From Parapristionchus giblindavisi (Eukaryota; Nematoda; Chromadorea; Rhabditida; Diplogasteridae), in the NCBI GenBank assembly GCA_943737045.1, contig CALSFV010000029.1:744001-808000 (forward strand): 64,000 nucleotides of DNA, read 5' to 3'. Under the pieces are notes generated by a model. The model saw nothing but the letters and a program-made list of their open reading frames with translations, was not told the origin of the DNA and ran no database searches. The stretch's first letter is position 1, and the number at the start of each line of letters is the position of its first letter. Positions 44,541 through 55,799 of this stretch are shown here, one piece after another. The position numbers and the translations under genes are program-made.

Positions 44541-46475
44541 TTAAGAGGCCTGTTCCCTAAGACTCGATCATATTCGACCACACCCGGACACGTGCGCTAG
44601 CAATGGGAACTGGGGGTCCATACTTGGGTGTTAGAAGTGTCACCGTCCCTTATTACACAAAACAGCAGAAATTTCCTGTTTGTGTTCTCAGGCTATTAGA
44701 AAAATTAATTTGTAAAAAAACGTTTTAAAATCATAATTTTTCAAATTGTTGAGATGAAGTGTAAATATCATTTGCGATGTTTCTAGGGTGCACAGACCTT
44801 GCTAATTCACTATTAGAATCGAATGTGCGTTGATTCCTAAACCACTTTGTTGACTCAAAATTTTGTTTTTTTTTTGACAAATTATCGCTTGTTCTAGTTT
44901 GTGACAGAGTTTTTACACCGGGTATTGTAGTCTAAGCAATCCTGCATTGATTCCACTTAAAACTGGGTTCTCCACGTTAGACCCAGTTGTCGAATTTTTC
45001 GCTCGAATTTCCGTCATCGATGGTTTTCCGGAACAAATGCTATATTTTCCAAACGATTGGTGCGGAATTGTGGTCTACACAAAGCTTCGAGGTGAGACCA
45101 GTAAAATGACACAAGAAGCCCAACACTTCAATTTAAAAATTTCGATTTTCACGGCCCAGGGGTCATGATCCGAATATTTCAAATTTCTCAAGTTTGAATT
45201 TCATATTGATTATATACAGTGTAAAGTACTATGACGGAATGTTACAGAAAGCAAGTTGGAAACTGATTCAAACACAATTCTGATTTTTCGCACGTATTCA
45301 TAACGAAAATTTCCGAAAAGTTGGTTGAAAGGAGGGATCAGTCATTGAACATTGGCTGACAAGGGAATGCTTAGAACTCACCATGGAGTTATGATTAGTG
45401 ACATATATCACTGAAATCGGTATCAAATTCTGACTGGATATCCGTCGAGTCTACTTGCCACGAGCTTCTGGTATTCATGAAAATTGATAACGAAAACCCG
45501 AATATTGAAGGCATAAACCCGAATTTCTTGATATGGATAGCAATATCAACTCGGTTTTCATCTTCAATGTCACCGACACTTCTACTGCAGTGGATTGGAG
45601 TTGAAAACCGACTGGCAGGGTGGCAAGTAGACTCAACGGATATCCAGTCAGAATTTCATTCCGATTCAAGTGATATACGTCACTAATCATAATTCCATGG
45701 TGAGTTCTTAGCATTCCCTTGTGAATATTATTCACATCATTAGTACTTCACAATAAGCCGCATAAATGAAAACATTTCAAACTTGAGAAATTTTTAAATT
45801 TTCGGACCATGACCTCGTCTCACCTCTCAACTTTGAGTAGACCACAATTCCGCACCGTTTGGAAAATACATCATTTGATCGGGAAAACTATCGATGACGG
45901 AAATTCGAGCGAAAATTTCGACAACTTGGTCCAACGGGGAAAACCCAGTTTTAATTGAAATCAATGCAGAATTGCTTATGCACTGTTACATTTGCCTTAC
46001 GTGTCTAAGCCGTAACCCCCTCCGTCGCCTATGCGACGCGACGGAGGGGGTTACGGCGTAGACACGTAAGGCAAATGTAACAGTGCATTAGGCGACAATA
46101 CCTGGTCGGAAATCTTTGCAGCAAACTAGAACAAGCAATAATTTGTCCGAAAAAAATACAAAATTTTGAGTCAAGAGAGTGGTTTAGGAATCAACGCACA
46201 TTCGATACTAATAGTGAATTAGCAAGGTCTGTGCACCCTAGAAGCATTGCAAATGATATTTAGACTTCATCTCAACAATTTGAGAAATTATGATTTTTAA
46301 ACGTTTTCGCACTTAAATTAATTTTTTTAATAGCCTGAGGGCACAAACAGGAAATTTCGGCTGTTTTGTGTAATAAGGGCCGGCGACATTCCTAACACCC
46401 AAGTATGGACCCCCCGTTCCCATTGCTTGCGCACGAGTCCTGAGGGTGGTCGAGTCTTAATGGCCATCTCTCTTA
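44541..46475. mobile_element. 1.9-kb long-armed palindrome
   Basis: TTAAGAG near both ends, then ACTCGATC...CGACCAC against GTGGTCGAGT. The arms of about 900 bp match throughout: GGGTCCATACTTGGGTGTTAG near 44610 against the complement near 46400, GATGGTTTTCCGGAACAAATG near 45020 against 45880, and GAATGCTTAGAACTCACCATGG near 45370 against 45700. The centre is near 45480-45600. The right arm contains a nested MITE at 45978-46088. A third copy of the central words (GGATATCCAGTCAGAATTTCAT) occurs at 51345-51370. No protein gene is seen. Confidence 0.85.
45978..46088. mobile_element. CACGTAAGGCAAATGTAAC MITE, copy 3, nested in right arm
   Basis: ATGCACTGTTACATTTGCC and GGCAAATGTAACAGTGCAT are perfect inverted ends. 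The left arm of the host palindrome shows the empty site (GTCTAAGCAAT), and comparison fits a TA target duplication. Confidence 0.92.
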
Positions 46476-46677
46476 ATATTATAATTAAGGTACACTGTAA
46501 CTTAAAGGTTCTACGTATCACTGTATTTTTTAAAATATTTCTTTAAGTATAGTGATTGTTTCTTCCGAAACGTGTGATTCGCGTAAATGTGATACAATAG
46601 CACGCAATCTATCGAATCTCAAAAACATTTGACCGGAGACTTTGTCCCCAGTGAACGTTCTATTTTTTTTTTATCAA

Positions 46678-46901
46678 CTAACCGTCGCATTCTATTGTTG
46701 GCATCTGATACTGATCGTCCAAGACCTGTCCTTCGATAATAAGCTCTCCTTGTTCATTGCATAGTAATGAGTTTCCCGTGGAAGTTATTCCATCGGATCC
46801 AGTTCCTTTTAATTGCAGCCCAGGATTGCACGTCACGCTAGAGTTCAACGGCATTGACAGCGAAAGCGAATTTCCCTCGAGTGCATGAATAAAAAAGCAA
46901 G
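46678..46901 (-). CDS. Secreted-type protein, terminal exon with Cys pattern like nematode C6 domains
   Basis: After a strong acceptor (TTGTTTTTTTTCCAG) the minus strand reads CFFIHALEGNSLSLSMP, then NSSVTCNPGLQLKGTG, TSTGNSLLCNEQGELIIEG and YQMPTIECDG then TAG. The spacing of three Cys, with a Thr/Ser-Gly stretch before the second and an I-E-C-x-G end, resembles the C6 domain found in many secreted nematode proteins; that is pattern memory, not a search. The naive open frame extends 5' through the polypyrimidine tract but this is probably intron. The upstream exon was not found. Confidence 0.5.
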
Positions 46902-46904
46902 CTG

Positions 46905-47591
46905 GAAAAAAAACAACAACAGAATGATAAGCACACGAATTTTTCATTTTTGATCCTTTCATCTCCGAGAGTAACAATATGTTAAATCGAGGGCCGCGAG
47001 CTCTAATCTGTTGTTACAATGAGTCTAAATTTTCTGTCGTGCAGATCATACATGGGCGGGGTACCTGGAGCTCAATTCTACATGGGGCATTCGAACGAAA
47101 AATACTTAATTTTACAGGGGGCTTTCACTTTTTCTTTCAAAAATTTCGCCTAAACGTCATCTTTTAAAGAAGGCATTCCACAAATTTTCGAAAAGTTCTA
47201 ATTTTACAGGGGGCACCCCCATGTTGGCGCCCATGTATGGTGCAGATATTCTTCATCGAAACGATCGTCTGTCGCAAATATGCGTGTGAACCCCCCCCCC
47301 CCCTCCCAAATTGGATTTGTTAGCTCAACCCATCTACTCAAAATTTAAAAGACTGATGATTTCACATAATAACAACCCATTACATGACCAATGTAAACTC
47401 AAATATTGAATAAACCTACTACTAAATATGTCTTCTGGCTGTGCGCATCCTATCTGAAAAAAATTTCATTCAAGCGTTGTCAAGAAAACAGCAAATTTAC
47501 CTTATCATCCCAATTTAATACATACCCATCCATGTCCAACCGATTAATCCAACTGAAAAAGTACCGCTATATCGACATATGGATGTCTTGT
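46905..47591. other. Non-genic; partial direct repeats and 13-C run
   Basis: ATTTTACAGGGGGC occurs at 47111 and 47202, and CATGGGCG/GCCCATGTATG words flank them (47050-47240), suggesting another worn inverted repeat. A 13-C run lies at 47291-47303. Confidence 0.45.
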
Positions 47592-47693
47592 ATTTTGCAT
47601 CGTTACATTTGCCGTTACGTGCCTACGCCGTAACGGCGGAGACGCAGCGAAGGTTACGGCGTAGGCACGTAAGGCAACTGTAACGATGCATAA
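47592..47693. mobile_element. CACGTAAGGCAAATGTAAC MITE, copy 4
   Basis: TTGCATCGTTACATTTGCC and GGCAACTGTAACGATGCATAA are inverted, with TTACGTGCCTACGCCGTAAC mirrored. Confidence 0.9.
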
Positions 47694-48811
47694 GGTCTAG
47701 CCATGCACGGAAGGGAATCCCACATGGGGAATCCCCACTGGGGGGGGGGTGCAAAAAATTTAGTTTGCAAAAAGTCCTCCCCCCCTCCCCAACGGTTCCA
47801 ACAGTAATTCGTGGAAATTCTTGAGGTAATTTCATCATCACCTTTTGGAAGAACTGTTGCAAATGAAAGCATCAGAGTCTAGGATAAATCCCCTCATACC
47901 GGTCCTCGTGCTCATCTGCAAATATGCATTTGAAAAAAATATCTGTGTTATAATTTGCGAAGTATAGGATGTAGACATAAGTAACGCCCGTTTTTCATCT
48001 CGATCTCAGTCGCTTCGTTCGTGCACTGTTTTATCCTGTTTTCGAGGGGTCCATGAAGTATCCTTCGGTTATTTTCGATTAAGTTCCTTAGTGTCCCTTA
48101 GGACATATTGTGTTCAAAGCAGGCTATACAAAAATGAAGGGTACATTTTGGCGTATTTGTCCTGGAAGTTCCTTAAGAAGTTCCTGCGGATTGGACTATT
48201 TTGAATCGTTTTATAGGGAAAAGATGAAAAGTGTGACGAACAGACCAACAAACAAACATACAGACAGACGTACCTTATCATTTTATAGAATAAAGTACTA
48301 AATATGTTCGATTATTACCACCATTGTAACGTCGTGTTGAGAGTACACACGAGTTAAACGAGTATATTTTGTGGAAATTAGCGAGAGGGAAAATGGGAAA
48401 TTGAGAGATCCAAGAATTCAAATCGGGTCATCCACATGGGGGAAAAGCTCTTCTTGCTTCCGGCAGTGTCAGAATACTGACGTTGATTTTCAAATACGCA
48501 TCAGCGAAACAGTATTAGATAACACTAATTAAGCCATTGCCTAATATTTCCAAGATATTTAATTTTCTTGTCCCCAGTCAGATAATGTCTCATAAAAATA
48601 ATAAAGTCATTTATATTATTTTTCTTTGCACAATCATTCCTTCCCCCTCAATGACGATAAAACACTCGCGTACGCTAACGACAACTCTTCACTGTAACTT
48701 TAAAGCTTTTAAAATAATCATAACTCTCACCCAGAAAATAGATCGCAAGGAGTCTTCTTCTATTGCTTCACCCTATACTCGTAGTAAAAAGAACTGTTGC
48801 ATTAGTTAATA
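47694..48811. other. Non-genic
   Basis: A ten-G run lies at 47740-47749, inside words GGGAATCCC and GGGGAATCCCC. No gene is recognised in the rest. Confidence 0.4.
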
Positions 48812-50248
48812 CAGTGTAGGCAACAAGTCTCCGGCCACTTTTTCATTTTTTTATAACTTTTGATCCAGGAAAGCAATCAAGCTGATCTTTTCAGTCAATG
48901 TACAGAATTTATTAAGGAATACAACCACGATGTGTTGGTGATATTACATTAGTTAATTATTGCGTAGTGATGACGCAATCGAATTACATTGTTTTGAAAA
49001 ATTTTATTTCTTCAGTCACAAATACTGTTCTACTGAAACATTGTGAGAGTGTACAACTTCACTAGGGCTGCATAGTCAAACAATCTGGAATGGCTCCGAC
49101 TCCGATTTCAAGCTGTAGCAGTGTTGCAACTTTGGCCCCCAAAATATATAACTCAGCTTCTAGATGTGCTAACGAACCGTTCGAAGTGCTAAAATGATGC
49201 TAGTGGCGAGTAATGTTTATCCCCTGATTACGGTTGTCAGAGCTCGTCATTTGCCCTCAGGGCATAAAATAATTTTTTTGTTAGGAGGACCGATTTTGAG
49301 GCCCTACCGTTCTGTAGACAGGTCTTCTAAAATTATGGTTCCTGCGCAAGTAGCTTTGCAATGTATCATACATTTAGTTCCCTTATTTTGGATTAGTTGC
49401 GATTCCTTTCAGACCCGTAGCAAAAGTTATGCTGAGGTCTACTCGGTGCGCACTCTTGTGCTTTCTCTCTCATTGCTCTCATCCCTGGGCCTCTATTGAT
49501 GAAATCTCTTATTTACAAAGCACCTATGCATGTTAGAGATGTTCACAAAAATTTTTACACTATTGCTGAACCTCGATCTTTGATCTTTGGATTTTGATCT
49601 TTGATCGCAGTAACCGAGTAGATATCAGCATAACTTTTGCTACGGGTCTGAAAGGACTCGGAACCAAACCAAAATAAGGGAAATACATATATGATAGATT
49701 ACAAAGCTGCTTGCGCAGGAACCATAATTTTAGAAGACCTGCCCTCTGAACGGTAGGGTCTCAAAATCGGTCCTCCCAACAAAAAAATTATTTCATGCCC
49801 GGAGGGCAAATGACGAGCTATGACTACCGTAATCCGGGGATAAACATTACTCGCCACTTGCATCATTTTGACACTTAGAACTGGTCGTTAGCACATCTAG
49901 AAGCTGAGTTATAAATTTTGTGGGTCAAAGTTGCAACCCTGCTACAGTTTGAAATCAGAGTCGGAGCCATTCCAGATTGTTTGGCTGTGCAGCCCTAGTG
50001 GAGTTTTACACTCTCATAATGTTTCAGAGGAACAGGACTTTTCACAAAAGAAATGTAAATTTTCAAAAAAGTGTACTTCGATTCAGTCATCAGAACGCAT
50101 CAGTGAACTAATGTAATATCACCAACACATCGTGGTTGTATTCCTTAATAAATTCTGTACATTGACTGAAAAGATCAGCTTGATTGCTTTCCTGGATCAA
50201 AAGTTATAAAAAAATGAAAAAGTGGCCGGAGACTTGTTGCCTACACTG
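48812..50248. mobile_element. Long-armed palindrome, CAGT ends (Tc1/mariner-like)
   Basis: CAGTGTAGGCAACAAGTCTCC and its exact complement close the element; TA precedes it and CA follows. The arms of about 650 bp are highly similar (AAAAGTTATAAAAAAATGAAA near 50200 against 48845, GGTCTTCTAAAATTATGGTTC near 49321 against 49725). The loop near 49500-49610 has GATCTTTGATC words. No transposase frame is seen. Confidence 0.88.
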
Positions 50249-51606
50249 CACATATCCTAATGGCACGTCAGAAGGCAAAAGAGTCGTGTTTAAAGCAGGA
50301 CAGTCTGATATGGCTGGAAAATGATCATCAACTTTTTAAGGCAGTAGATATTTTTGAGGCTTACCAATGTGAATGAAAGCAGATATGAGAAGGAATATCT
50401 TCATGATTATGTTATTTCAGAAGATCCACGTGCTTTTATATGATTTTGATGGTACAGAATCTCTTCAAGAAAAGAAAAAGTAGAGATAGTAGAGAGATTG
50501 ATGAAATAGTGCTAAGCTGTATCAGAAAAGAAGAAAACAAAGACACAGACAAGACAATCCATTCAGGAATTGTCAAACGTATTTTACGATTCAGAAGGGC
50601 TTGTGTCTGCTCCATAATGACACTTATAGTGAAGAAACAGCCACATTTGATGTTTTGCTTCTTACATGAATGATTTATCAATCGATAATTTTGTTGTGAA
50701 GTGTTGTCATACATTTTCATACCCTCACAGTGTGACTGTGATATGGCTCATTTTCAGGATTGACCCAATACATAAAGCTCATTTTTCATTCGAAAGATTG
50801 CAATTTAAGTGAAAAATAGCGATTTTCTAGATCGACCCACTATATAAATAAAATCCGGTGAGGGCGCCGAAAATGTATGAGTGTTGTGTCGTTTTCAAAA
50901 TAGCAATGTAAAGTAAATATTCTCTTCATTTTGAAATCCAGAACGACCACTTAACGTATAGCCTCTCTAGAAACGTTGTACTCTAGCTTGTCTTACTTTA
51001 AAAGAGACATGTCTAAAAAAATCTTAGACATATCGTGGCATTAGATATGATATTTTAGCGAGTAGTTTGTCCATATTCGAGAGGTGCCATTTCAATACCG
51101 GATATGCAAGTTTGTTATGCTGACAACCTTGCTCTCTCTGATCTACGTACTATCTCACTTGTGCTCTCTCTCTAATCATAGAAACACATTGTGGCTATGG
51201 CCGGCTACTCTCGTACCAAATAAACAGGTTTATACGATCAATAGCCATATCAACTCGGCGTTGATAGCCGCGATCATGCCTTCTATATTCGCGATACTAG
51301 TTATCGATTTTCTCGAATGCCAGAAGCTCATGGCAAGCAGACTCGACCGATATCCAGTCAGAATTTCATACCGATTCTACTCCAATCAAAATAGAGAAAT
51401 CGGTTGACTGGAACACAACCTAAATTGTTTTCCATTCGCATTCGAATGCACTCTATTAAAAGATAATTTTATTATGATTCTTGCAAAAATGGCAAATTAC
51501 CTGCTCCTTTGTCTTCTATGCTCTCTCATCTCTTCGTCACTTCTTTTCATTTTCTCCATTCATTATCTCGTCTTCTCTTCGTTCTGAGTGGTTCTTCTCT
51601 CATTCA
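50249..51606. other. Non-genic with three dispersed repeats
   Basis: 50707-50880 is a CATACATTTTC-ended repeat, copy 2 of the element at 26578. 51105-51235 (GATCTACGTACTATCTC, CTCTCGTACCA(A)ATAAACA) recurs at 56200-56310. 51335-51405 repeats the central part of the 44541 palindrome. No gene is seen before the secreted-protein gene starting at 51607. Confidence 0.6.
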
Positions 51607-52655
51607 ATGTACCTTCTCGTGGTAAGGTCGAAGGAGCTTTAGGGAGCCTTGAGTAGCCCGGAGGAGCTCAGTGGACTTCAACCTTGTAAATGGTCATTAT
51701 CTTTCCCATAATTTCAGTTTGTCTCATCGGTTGTTGCCTTGAACGTGGTTGCATGCGCGAAGAAGAAGAAAGTGTCGGAGCCACCTCAGAAATCCTCAGC
51801 TCGCCCTAATCCGACACCTCCAGCTGCTCCGTCAACTCCGATAGAACCGTCAGCTCCAACAGTTCCAGCGACTCCAGCGACTCCTACCGATCCGACAGCT
51901 CCAACGCCAGCTGCAACTCCAGCCAAGCTCGCAACGCCTCCAACTCCCGCTGCACCAACGGAGACCGTGAGCGCATTGATATTTGGCTATCCTTAGCTAA
52001 GTATTGGACCGTTCAGAAAAGCTCAGCATGCGTGCCACAGCCGCCGGAGAAGATTAAGGAGCCTGAAAATAAGACCTGCGTAGAGAAGAAAGAAATGGGA
52101 CCCCAACAAAAAGAGGAAAAAATCGAGGACAAGCATGAAGGTATGTGTCATTATCCTTTGATATTTGGTCTTTGATCTTTGATCTCTTGTAGAAAGACCG
52201 ATAAAGAAGTCAGAAATTGAGAAAGACCCTGACGCGTCTATGAAGAACAAATCGTATCCCGAGGTGTGTACCGTAACCTGGCTAGCTATGTATGTGAAAT
52301 CGCCCCCAATAACACCGTATACCACAGATGCCAAATCCGACAAGGACGGAGCTTAGCAAGCGGAAAAGGGAATTGGAGGAGGAGAAGGCAAGGAAGATTG
52401 CAGCTGGACAACTACAGGTACGGTGGTTGACAATGGGTCAACTAATATTTAACGCTGTGCCTTCTTTCAAGCATCAATTTCAGAGGGCAGATGAGGACGA
52501 CACTTTGGATAGAATAGTTTCGTTGAAGGTTGGTGATCTTGCTGTGATCTTTGATTTCTGATCTTTAATCTTTGTATCAGACGGATCGTAGCCGATCGAG
52601 AAAGATAAAGAAGACAGAGAAGGAAGAAGAGAAGGATGAAGATAAGACACGATAG
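51607..52655 (+). CDS. Secreted Lys/Pro-rich then charged coiled protein, 7 exons, 222 aa
   Basis: I do not recognise the family. Exons: 51607-51621, 51718-51966, 52017-52140, 52193-52263, 52328-52417, 52484-52528, 52581-52655; total 669 nt with consistent phases. The N-terminus MYLLVFVSSVVALNVVACA is a signal peptide, with KKKK directly after the likely cleavage site. Exon 2 encodes a Pro/Ala/Thr-rich region with PATPATPTDPTAPTP-type repeats. Exons 3-7 are Lys/Glu-rich (EKIKEPENKTCVEKKEMG, ELSKRKRELEEEKARKIA) and probably helical, ending KEEEKDEDKTR then TAG. The 15-nt first exon rests only on the signal-peptide fit and a good GTAAGG donor. AATAAA lies at 52733. Several introns end in GATCTTT words. 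Confidence 0.78.
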
Positions 52656-52732
52656 GAGCATAGAAATATACCCTTGACTGAGCAAAAAGGTGCTCTTTAA
52701 ACGATATTGTCAATGTACATATCGAACTATTC

Positions 52733-52738
52733 AATAAA
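52733..52738 (+). terminator. AATAAA poly(A) signal
   Basis: TTCAATAAAGA occurs 78 bases after the TAG of the seven-exon secreted-protein gene. Confidence 0.7.
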
Positions 52739-52739
52739 G

Positions 52740-54073
52740 ACACCAAAGATCGAAGATCAAACGAGTTTTGTTTCGACAAATCATGGGGGGACTTACATCG
52801 ACTTACATTACATACGACGTACATACGACTTACATTTTACTTGATTCAATAAATCTAGGCTCGTGAAGTAGGGTTGTTTGGATAGCGTATTACGTTCGGA
52901 AACACACTACGGGGATGGTCTTTTAAAAGGGTATGAAACTAACAAACAAGCCAAGTGACCCACATCAGCCTTTTGGAACCTCTGAATATCTCTCGCTCTT
53001 ATACAATACAATACAATACATTTATCTTATCAGCACTTAGTGCAGAAGAGTAATCAGGGGCAGGGGGAATTTTCTTGCAAGTTCTTATTCTTCCGTCTCT
53101 GAGAGATGTTATTCTCCATTCAAGAAAACGATCGAAGTGAAACTTGTTTATTGAAGTAGAAAACCCACGAAAAACTTATACTTATAGGGCACTTACTTAT
53201 TATACTTATACTTATAGGGCACGAGGTAATAGCATAGGGAATTGTTTGTGCATTCGCCGGTTCGACAATGTTCAATGTTAAAATGATGAAAATACATTTG
53301 CATGATTTTGGCTCGTAATTTCGTGCAAAGTCCTGCATTTTTTAGTCCTGCAATCTTTTACAAGCCATTTTAAAGCTTTATATCGATTGATTTTAATTGC
53401 TAATTCAATGAAAATAAATGAGAATGAATCTAGTGCACGACTTTGCACGATTTAAAAAAATACCACATTAACATCGTTGCTATAAACATCATTTTTAACT
53501 CGCGCCATGGGGGGTCAAACGGCGTTATACCGGGTTATGCATTTAGAAAAAAGCTAACGTGCACAAGTCAATTATGATATTTTTTGATGAAGCAAACTGG
53601 TGTTGAGGCAGAACTGTTTTGTCTTCAATCATATATTTGTCTTCAATCATATATTACCACCCATTGTTCATTCAATTGCTGTTGCGCAGATAAATTATTA
53701 TTATTATTTTAAATCACGGTATAGATTGTTGACACTGTTGATCTGTATTGATAGGCATCTGCCATTTTCCCATGCTAATAAATTCTCAAAATGGCCCACT
53801 AGTCTCCCACGGTTCACTTCCATGTGTGAGTAAAGTCTACCGCCGTGTGCCACAGTAAATACGAATCAATCTCCCTGTAACGACTTACTACGAAATGATC
53901 GATTTTATGTCATTCTTCCGTCTCTACGCAGCTATCTCCGACTATTTTTCCGTGAGTAGAGAGTCCCAAGTCGGGATCGTTAAATTCTTATTATTTATTC
54001 CATCGTAATATGATAATATGATTATGAATAACACGAAATTGGATAACATGAGGAGATCGGTGGATGTCCGCCG
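52740..54073. other. Non-genic
   Basis: GGGCACTTACTTAT/TACTTATACTTATAG words form a short direct repeat at 53175-53222. No gene is supported; missing 5' exons of the 54541 gene could lie here. Confidence 0.4.
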
Positions 54074-54206
54074 TTAAAGGAACCGAAACCTTTGTCGACG
54101 GTCTTGTCGACGGTCTCTTCAACGCTCTACGCTCTCTCGTTGCTAAAGAGCAGAGAAATAGTATGTGCAATGAAGAGACCGTTGACAAGGGTTTCGGTCC
54201 CTTTAA
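54074..54206. mobile_element. GAAATAGTGTG-core MITE, copy 4
   Basis: GTTAAAGGAACCGAAACC and GGTTTCGGTCCCTTTAA are inverted ends; GTCGACGGTCTTGTCGACGG is a small internal duplication. Confidence 0.85.
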
Positions 54207-54234
54207 GATAACGATATCGGTGTCTATGGTATTC

Positions 54235-54392
54235 TCTTCCAGCCTGGAACCCGGTGTATTTTGGCAGCCTAACCAACCGCATGGATTCAATTTGTAAATT
54301 TACCGGGTTCCAGGCTGGAAACGCTACCGGATTCCAGCTATCCATACCGGGAAAAGGGCGCTATAGCGGGTTCCAGGCAGGAAAAAAATACC
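54235..54392. repeat. Direct/inverted GGGTTCCAGGCTGGAA words
   Basis: TTCCAGCCTGGAACCCGG at 54237 is mirrored by CCGGGTTCCAGGCTGGAA at 54303, followed by GGATTCCAGC and GGGTTCCAGGCAGGAA at 54369. Probably a small inverted repeat with an extra partial copy. Confidence 0.65.
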
Positions 54393-54540
54393 AGAGCGGG
54401 CGCTTTGGGTGCAGTGGCAGTGGTAAATTGTGTGCACAAGAACTTTTCTTGATAGTTAAAAGTTTGTTAATTCTCAAAATTAAGGATAAATTCATTCCGT
54501 GAAAAAGTGACCGAAGTGATAAAAAAGTGATACTTTTCAG

Positions 54541-54720
54541 TGGTCCTTCGTTGCCATTTCATGCGTCTTCATCGCATTTACGGCAGGCATCGTGGTCTAT
54601 TTCTTTGGCAGAATGGCAATCGATATGTGGCGTCACGATGATCGACAGATCTGCCAAAGAAATGGAGAAGATGACGAGAGTCTGCGTATACGAATCATGG
54701 AAGAGTACAACCTGATCTAG
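54541..54720 (+). CDS. Single-pass membrane protein, terminal exon
   Basis: I do not recognise it. After acceptor ATACTTTTCAG the frame reads WSFVAISCVFIAFTAGIVVY, a clear membrane span, then FFGRMAIDMWRHDDRQIC, QRNGEDDESLRIRIMEEYNL and ITAG-coded stop (I then TAG). A short cytoplasmic-type charged tail of about 36 residues follows the span. The upstream exons were not found. The open frame is 60 codons from acceptor to stop and has gene-like codon use. Confidence 0.55.
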   Translation, partial: WSFVAISCVFIAFTAGIVVYFFGRMAIDMWRHDDRQICQRNGEDDESLRIRIMEEYNLI

Positions 54721-55004
54721 AGAATGAAGAAATATTGATTGATTAGTACTGCTTTAACTCAAGAATCCTCAACCTCTTTAGCCATAAATCGATGGTTGTC
54801 CATTTATAAAAAAATCAATTACAATTATTTAATTGCTATTATCCTATCTATTATTTATCTTGTTTCCCGCATAAATATTATTATTAGCGTTTGTCTGCTC
54901 TCGAACAACAGTATATATTGCTTCATCAACGACGAAAAGGAGTCAGGAAAGATCGAATAACAGTGGATTCCGTATAGTTGCCTACTGCACTATTACGTAT
55001 ACAA
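54721..55004. other. Non-genic
   Basis: AT-rich; nothing recognised. Confidence 0.4.
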
Positions 55005-55760
55005 CCGGGTTGGGCGGAAAAGGTTGACCGGTTAAAAAATCGGTAATGGTAATTTACCGGTCTAATAAACCAAATAGACCGGTATGAAACCGGTAAAACG
55101 GTAAAAAACGGTAAAACTTCTAAAACCCTGTAACACCACGAAAAACATTTTGCGAAGTTTGTCTCTATATTTATTCATTCCATCAAAACTGCGATATCGA
55201 GTCCGAAACTGCATATCACAGCGTTCTCATGACTTTCAAAGCAAGAACGACCGCTCAACATACAAACTCTCTCGAATACAATGGTCTCTCCTTTGTCTTG
55301 CTTTCGAAGAAAAATGGCTTGGACCAGAATACTGTGATATACATCATAGGTCGTAAAGTATGTTACAAAGTACCAAGCCTGACCGGATTTTGAGCCAAAA
55401 TTTCACAAAAATTGAAAAACCTGACCGGATTTTGAGCAAAATTTGCCAAAAATCTAAAAACCCGACCGGATTTTGAAAACCGATAACCTAGCTATTCGAC
55501 CTATGATATACATGTGCATGTTTGTGACGGAAAATTTGTTCTACTTTGACCGTAGTTATAGCAAAAAAAAATTTTCATCACCTTTGTTGTATCGATATAT
55601 TTGATAGGCGGTATTTATGGAGATCGTAACTGTTAAAAATAAATAAAATCACGTTGGGATACGGACAATTTCTCAAGATATCGAACATAATAATACCAAG
55701 AACAACGCAGAATATCTAGTGTAAATTTCGGTAATTACCGGTGAGAAACCATAAAATTTA
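55005..55760. mobile_element. Truncated hAT-like MITE (copy 2), opened by other repeats
   Basis: It starts GGGTTGGGCGG and ACCGGTTAAAAAATCGG, and its far part (55665-55760) reads as the complement of 22135-22230 (TCTCAAGATATCGAACATAAT, AACAACGCAGAATATCTAG, GGTAATTACCGGTGAGAAAC). The right CAGGG-type end is missing. The middle contains a dispersed block (GACCGCTCAACATACAAAC to CTTGGACCAGAATACTGTG), also seen in part at 50940 and at 63258-63295, and the complete hAT MITE at 55345. Confidence 0.7.
55345..55505. mobile_element. hAT-type MITE with perfect 8-bp target duplication, copy 1
   Basis: CATAGGTCG and CGACCTATG are inverted ends, flanked by ATATACAT on both sides (55337-55344 and 55506-55513). 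The interior has three tandem CCTGACCGGATTTTGAG-type units. An 8-bp duplication is diagnostic of the hAT superfamily (known). Confidence 0.9.
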
Positions 55761-55799
55761 ACATAATCGCAAAAACAATTTGAGAATGTGTTTGGTATG

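Noticed and set aside
48537..48809. 90-codon plus-strand frame next to a palindrome
   Set aside because: AT-rich, Ile/Thr/Lys-dominated composition with no start or splice context.
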